Position numbers and translations under genes: made by a program. Shown here one piece after another: positions 43,580 to 45,997 of a DNA stretch of 45,997 bases. Source of the stretch: an uncultured Prevotella sp. (GTDB lineage: Bacteria; Bacteroidota; Bacteroidia; Bacteroidales; Bacteroidaceae); assembly GCA_946186945.1 (NCBI GenBank), contig CAMHPC010000005.1:1-45997 (forward strand), written 5' to 3'. Position 1 is the first letter of the stretch. The number at the start of each line of letters is the position of its first letter. Below the pieces are notes generated by a model. It was given only the letters and a program-made list of their open reading frames with translations, was not told the origin of the DNA and searched no databases.

Positions 43580-45148
43580 ATGTTTAAAAACCATCCTAAA
43601 GGACTGCTTCAGGCAGCCTTGAGCAATATGGGCGAACGCTTCGGATATTATATCATGAATGCTGTGCTCGTGCTCTTCCTCTGTTCCAAGTTCGGCCTGA
43701 CCGATGAGACGAGCGGTGTCATCTATTCCTTCTTCTATGCCGGCATATACATCCTCAGTCTGGTGGGTGGTATCATTGCCGACCGCACGCAAAACTACAA
43801 GGGTACCATAATGACCGGTCTGATTGTCATGGCCTCGGGTTATGTGGTGCTGGCTGTCCCCATACTTGCCACAGTCGACAACCAGTGGTGGCTATTGCCG
43901 CTCACCTGTCTTGCCCTCTTTCTCATTGCTTTCGGTAATGGTCTCTTCAAGGGCAACCTGCAGGCCATCGTCGGTCAGATGTATGACAATCATGAGGCAG
44001 AGGCTGCAAAAAAAGGCGAGGACGCTCTGCGCATAGCAAAGGGACAGCGCGACTCCGGTTTCCAGATATTCTATGTATTTATAAACGTAGGTGGACTGAT
44101 AGCACCCTTTGTGGCTCCGCTGCTCAGGAAGTGGTGGTTGGGAACCAACGGTCTGGCATACGATGCAAAGTTACCCTCTCTCTGCCACGAGTATCTCGAC
44201 AAAGGAGCAAATATGTCGGCTGAGTCGATGAGCAACCTCACCGAACTGGTTGACAAGGTGAATATGTCAGGCGGTCCCGTGAGCGACCTCTCCGCCTTCT
44301 GTACCAATTATCTGGATGTGTTCAATACGGGCATACACTATTCGTTCATAGCCTCGGTGCTTGCAATGCTCATCTCACTCGCTATCTTTGTGGCATCCAA
44401 GAAGATATTCCCCAATCCGGGCAAGAAAGAGGCTGCAGCCGTGGCCGACTACACTCCCGAGGAGCGTCAGACCATGGCCAAGGAGATAAAGCAGCGTATG
44501 TTCGCGCTCTTCGCCGTGCTGGGCATAGCAGTGTTCTTCTGGCTCTCATTCCACCAGAACGGTATGTCGCTGTCTTACTTCGCTCGCGACTTCGTGGTGA
44601 CCGACAGCATAGCACCGGAAATATGGCAGGCTGTCAACCCATTCTTCGTTATCGTGCTCACACCGATAATAATGTGGATCTTTGGCTCACTCACTCGTGC
44701 CGGACGTGAAATCTCTACACCACGCAAGATAGCATACGGCATGGGTATAGCTGGACTGGCCTATCTCTTCCTCGCTATCTTCTCATACGCCAATGGATAT
44801 CCGTCGGCAGAGGAGTTCAAGTTGTTATCGGCAGATACGGCAGCAGGCATGAAGGCAGGCCCCTGGGTGCTCATCGTCATCTATTTCTTCCTCACCGTGG
44901 CAGAGTTGTTCATCTCTCCACTCGGACTGTCGTTCGTGTCAAAGGTGGCTCCTAAGAGCATGCAGGGATTGTGCCAAGGCCTGTGGCTCGGTGCCACTGC
45001 TGTGGGTAACCTCATGCTGTGGGTGGGACCGCTCATGTACAACAAATGGCCTATCTGGCAGTGTTGGGCAGTGTTCCTTTTGGTTTGCCTCATCTCCATG
45101 GGTGTGATGTTTGGCATGGTAAAGTGGCTTGAACGAGTGACAAAATAG
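43580..45148 (+). CDS. POT-family proton-coupled peptide transporter
   Basis: The 522-residue multi-TM protein of the proton-dependent oligopeptide transporter family has about 12-14 helices. The N-terminal segment NMGERFGYY corresponds to the family's ExxERFxYY motif, but the first Glu is Asn here. The second motif GGIIADRTQNYKGTIMTG is typical. A long insert (about 150-250) separates the halves, and the C-terminal half contains FISPLGLSFVSKVAP. It would import di- or tripeptides with protons, although the altered motif may change the coupling. It is third in the LysM-PorT-POT operon; a terminator follows. Confidence 0.9.
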   Translation: MFKNHPKGLLQAALSNMGERFGYYIMNAVLVLFLCSKFGLTDETSGVIYSFFYAGIYILSLVGGIIADRTQNYKGTIMTGLIVMASGYVVLAVPILATVDNQWWLLPLTCLALFLIAFGNGLFKGNLQAIVGQMYDNHEAEAAKKGEDALRIAKGQRDSGFQIFYVFINVGGLIAPFVAPLLRKWWLGTNGLAYDAKLPSLCHEYLDKGANMSAESMSNLTELVDKVNMSGGPVSDLSAFCTNYLDVFNTGIHYSFIASVLAMLISLAIFVASKKIFPNPGKKEAAAVADYTPEERQTMAKEIKQRMFALFAVLGIAVFFWLSFHQNGMSLSYFARDFVVTDSIAPEIWQAVNPFFVIVLTPIIMWIFGSLTRAGREISTPRKIAYGMGIAGLAYLFLAIFSYANGYPSAEEFKLLSADTAAGMKAGPWVLIVIYFFLTVAELFISPLGLSFVSKVAPKSMQGLCQGLWLGATAVGNLMLWVGPLMYNKWPIWQCWAVFLLVCLISMGVMFGMVKWLERVTK

Positions 45149-45190
45149 TATTTGCACTTCTGTTAAGTGCCTGTATATCAATGTGATTGG

Positions 45191-45242
45191 AAATCCCCTA
45201 ATATGGAGTAGGTTTTTCCCCTCCAAAAAAGGGGATTTTTTC
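45191..45242 (+). terminator. Terminator after the POT transporter gene
   Basis: TCCCC and GGGGA flank an A-rich loop and are followed by six T. A wider pairing of AAATCCCC (45191-45198) with GGGGATTT (45231-45238) is also possible. Confidence 0.75.
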
Positions 45243-45273
45243 TTTGTCAGTCGTTTTTTTTATCCTACATTTG
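45243..45273 (+). promoter_or_regulatory. Promoter of the His/Arg-rich protein gene
   Basis: TTTG (45243-45246), 19 bases, then TACATTTG (45266-45273), a full consensus. The leader is about 45 bases and A-rich. Confidence 0.8.
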
Positions 45274-45319
45274 CAACAGAGAATTAAAATAACATGTCTT
45301 ACTAACAAAATCAACTATT

Positions 45320-45649
45320 ATGAAAAAAATCTTATTCGTATTCATCGCCATGATGATGATGACATTGACTGCAAGTGCATCTGCCCTTGACAACGCCTTT
45401 GACCGTCCTGGATATCGTCACAACCACTCTCTTCGCTATCAGCGCTTCATGCCTCGCACGTGTCCTGAGTGCGCACGTATCTATCGCATGCGCCACCACC
45501 GTCCAGGAGGTCCTGCCTTCCGTCATCGTGGTCCCCGTCCCCGCTACGACTACAACAGACCCCCGCGTCACTATCGTCACGGCTACTATGGAGGCCCCCG
45601 TCACCACCGTCCCGGTTATAACGGTCCCCGTCGCGGTTATCGCTATTAA
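45320..45649 (+). CDS. Small exported His/Arg/Tyr/Pro-rich protein
   Basis: The 109-residue protein has a good signal peptide (MKKILFVFIAMMMMTLTASASA, about 22). The mature 87 residues are strongly basic and rich in His, Arg, Tyr, Pro and Gly, with repeats such as YRHGYYGGPRHHRPGYNGPRRG. A single CPEC motif is at about 48-51. Low complexity makes homology unreadable by eye. The His clusters and CxxC could bind metal, or the protein could be a cationic envelope component; neither is shown. It has its own promoter and terminator, which supports its being a real gene. Confidence 0.75.
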   Translation: MKKILFVFIAMMMMTLTASASALDNAFDRPGYRHNHSLRYQRFMPRTCPECARIYRMRHHRPGGPAFRHRGPRPRYDYNRPPRHYRHGYYGGPRHHRPGYNGPRRGYRY

Positions 45650-45715
45650 TATAAATCACAGCTAAAACTTTATAACCACATACATACACGCGATACTTTA
45701 TCACTCTCAAATATC

Positions 45716-45749
45716 AGGCCCCCCGCCCCCAGTGGCGAGGGGCCTTTTT
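45716..45749 (+). terminator. Terminator after the His/Arg-rich protein gene
   Basis: AGGCCCC and CGCC pair with GGCG and GGGGCCT around a short loop (45716-45745), followed by a T run. Confidence 0.85.
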
Positions 45750-45774
45750 CCTATGGCGGAGAAATCTCCCTGAC

Positions 45775-45815
45775 TCTCCGGAAAATTCCAGAAGATCCGG
45801 ATTCTCCGGAAAACC
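45775..45815. repeat. Short TCCGGA-containing repeats
   Basis: CTCCGGAAAA occurs twice within about 40 bases, with a third TCCGGA palindrome between them. The stretch lies between the terminator and the next gene's promoter; no function is assigned. Confidence 0.5.
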
Positions 45816-45920
45816 ATAGTTATACTTAATAATAATCAATTAAAACTAATATAGAAGTTATAGCATGTTAAAAACCGCTTTAAAATTAACTTAAAAATGT
45901 TAAGCGTTTAAGATATTTAC

Positions 45921-45928
45921 TATCTTTG
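45921..45928 (+). promoter_or_regulatory. -7 element of the last gene
   Basis: TATCTTTG followed by C lies 28 bases before the ATG at 45957. A consensus -33 TTTG is not evident in the AT-rich upstream sequence. Confidence 0.5.
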
Positions 45929-45956
45929 CAACTAAAGAATGACACATCACTGAGAT

Positions 45957-45997
45957 ATGAAGAAAAAGAATATCTGGACTATTGCCGTAATCATGGG
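45957..45997 (+). CDS. Start of an unidentified gene, cut by the window end
   Basis: Only the first 14 codons are present (MKKKNIWTIAVIMG). A basic start followed by a hydrophobic stretch suggests a signal peptide or first TM helix. The upstream -7 element supports a real gene start. The product cannot be named. Confidence 0.55.
   Translation, partial: MKKKNIWTIAVIM

Overview
The window is chromosomal DNA from a member of the Bacteroidota, order Bacteroidales and most likely a Prevotella-like genus. The evidence is a SusC/SusD pair, many SPII lipoproteins, a protein with a T9SS type B-like (CHU_C) C-terminal domain, a PorT-family protein, a menaquinone operon in Bacteroidales style, and repeated promoters of the Bacteroidetes form (TTTG, 19-21 bases, TAnnTTTG). 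I see no rRNA, CRISPR array or insertion sequence. One tRNA gene (Lys, anticodon TTT) is present.

Layout. 1-9850: a five-gene minus-strand outer-membrane uptake operon (SusC, SusD, zinc metallohydrolase lipoprotein, DUF4302 lipoprotein, large exported protein), bounded by a promoter at 9818-9848 and a hairpin terminator at 61-101, beyond which lies a 9-bp tandem repeat. 9925-14115: rsmI with a coiled-coil lipoprotein (minus), divergent tdk with an AI-2E family permease (plus), and a small VWA protein (minus). 14250-16950: an exported type B carboxylesterase followed by an unusual protein joining a sigma-factor-like N-terminus to a phage A1S_2505-type domain. 16950-21460: an accessory-looking region. 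It holds an AT-rich AAA/DUF4143 ATPase and a three-gene cluster of exported or membrane proteins, bracketed by a 169-bp direct repeat. That repeat contains a gene tail, a terminator and the last 12 bases of the neighbouring tRNA-Lys gene.

21537-27986: the menaquinone operon (hotdog thioesterase, menF, menD, a TPM-domain membrane protein, menB, menE), tightly packed with ATGA overlaps; menC is not in it. 27989-31978: divergent DUF3298 lipoprotein and a large TonB-receptor-like barrel. 31985-34553: pgi, a HAD phosphatase and a small lipoprotein (minus). 34703-37031: mazG, a lipoprotein and ribonuclease Z (plus). 37124-41191: a helical lipoprotein, uvrA and a CHU_C-domain protein (minus). 41374-45148: a LysM/periplasmic-binding-like protein, a PorT-family barrel and a POT peptide transporter (plus). 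45243-45997: a small His/Arg/Tyr-rich exported protein and the first 14 codons of a further gene.

Most genes are ordinary housekeeping or cell-envelope functions. The stretch most likely to hold something undescribed is 15853-21460: the sigma/A1S_2505 fusion, the duplicated tRNA-linked segment, and the cluster encoding an EF-hand protein, a secreted protein with two matched CCHC metal-binding motifs and a three-TM protein. All identifications come from reading the sequence; no database search was run.
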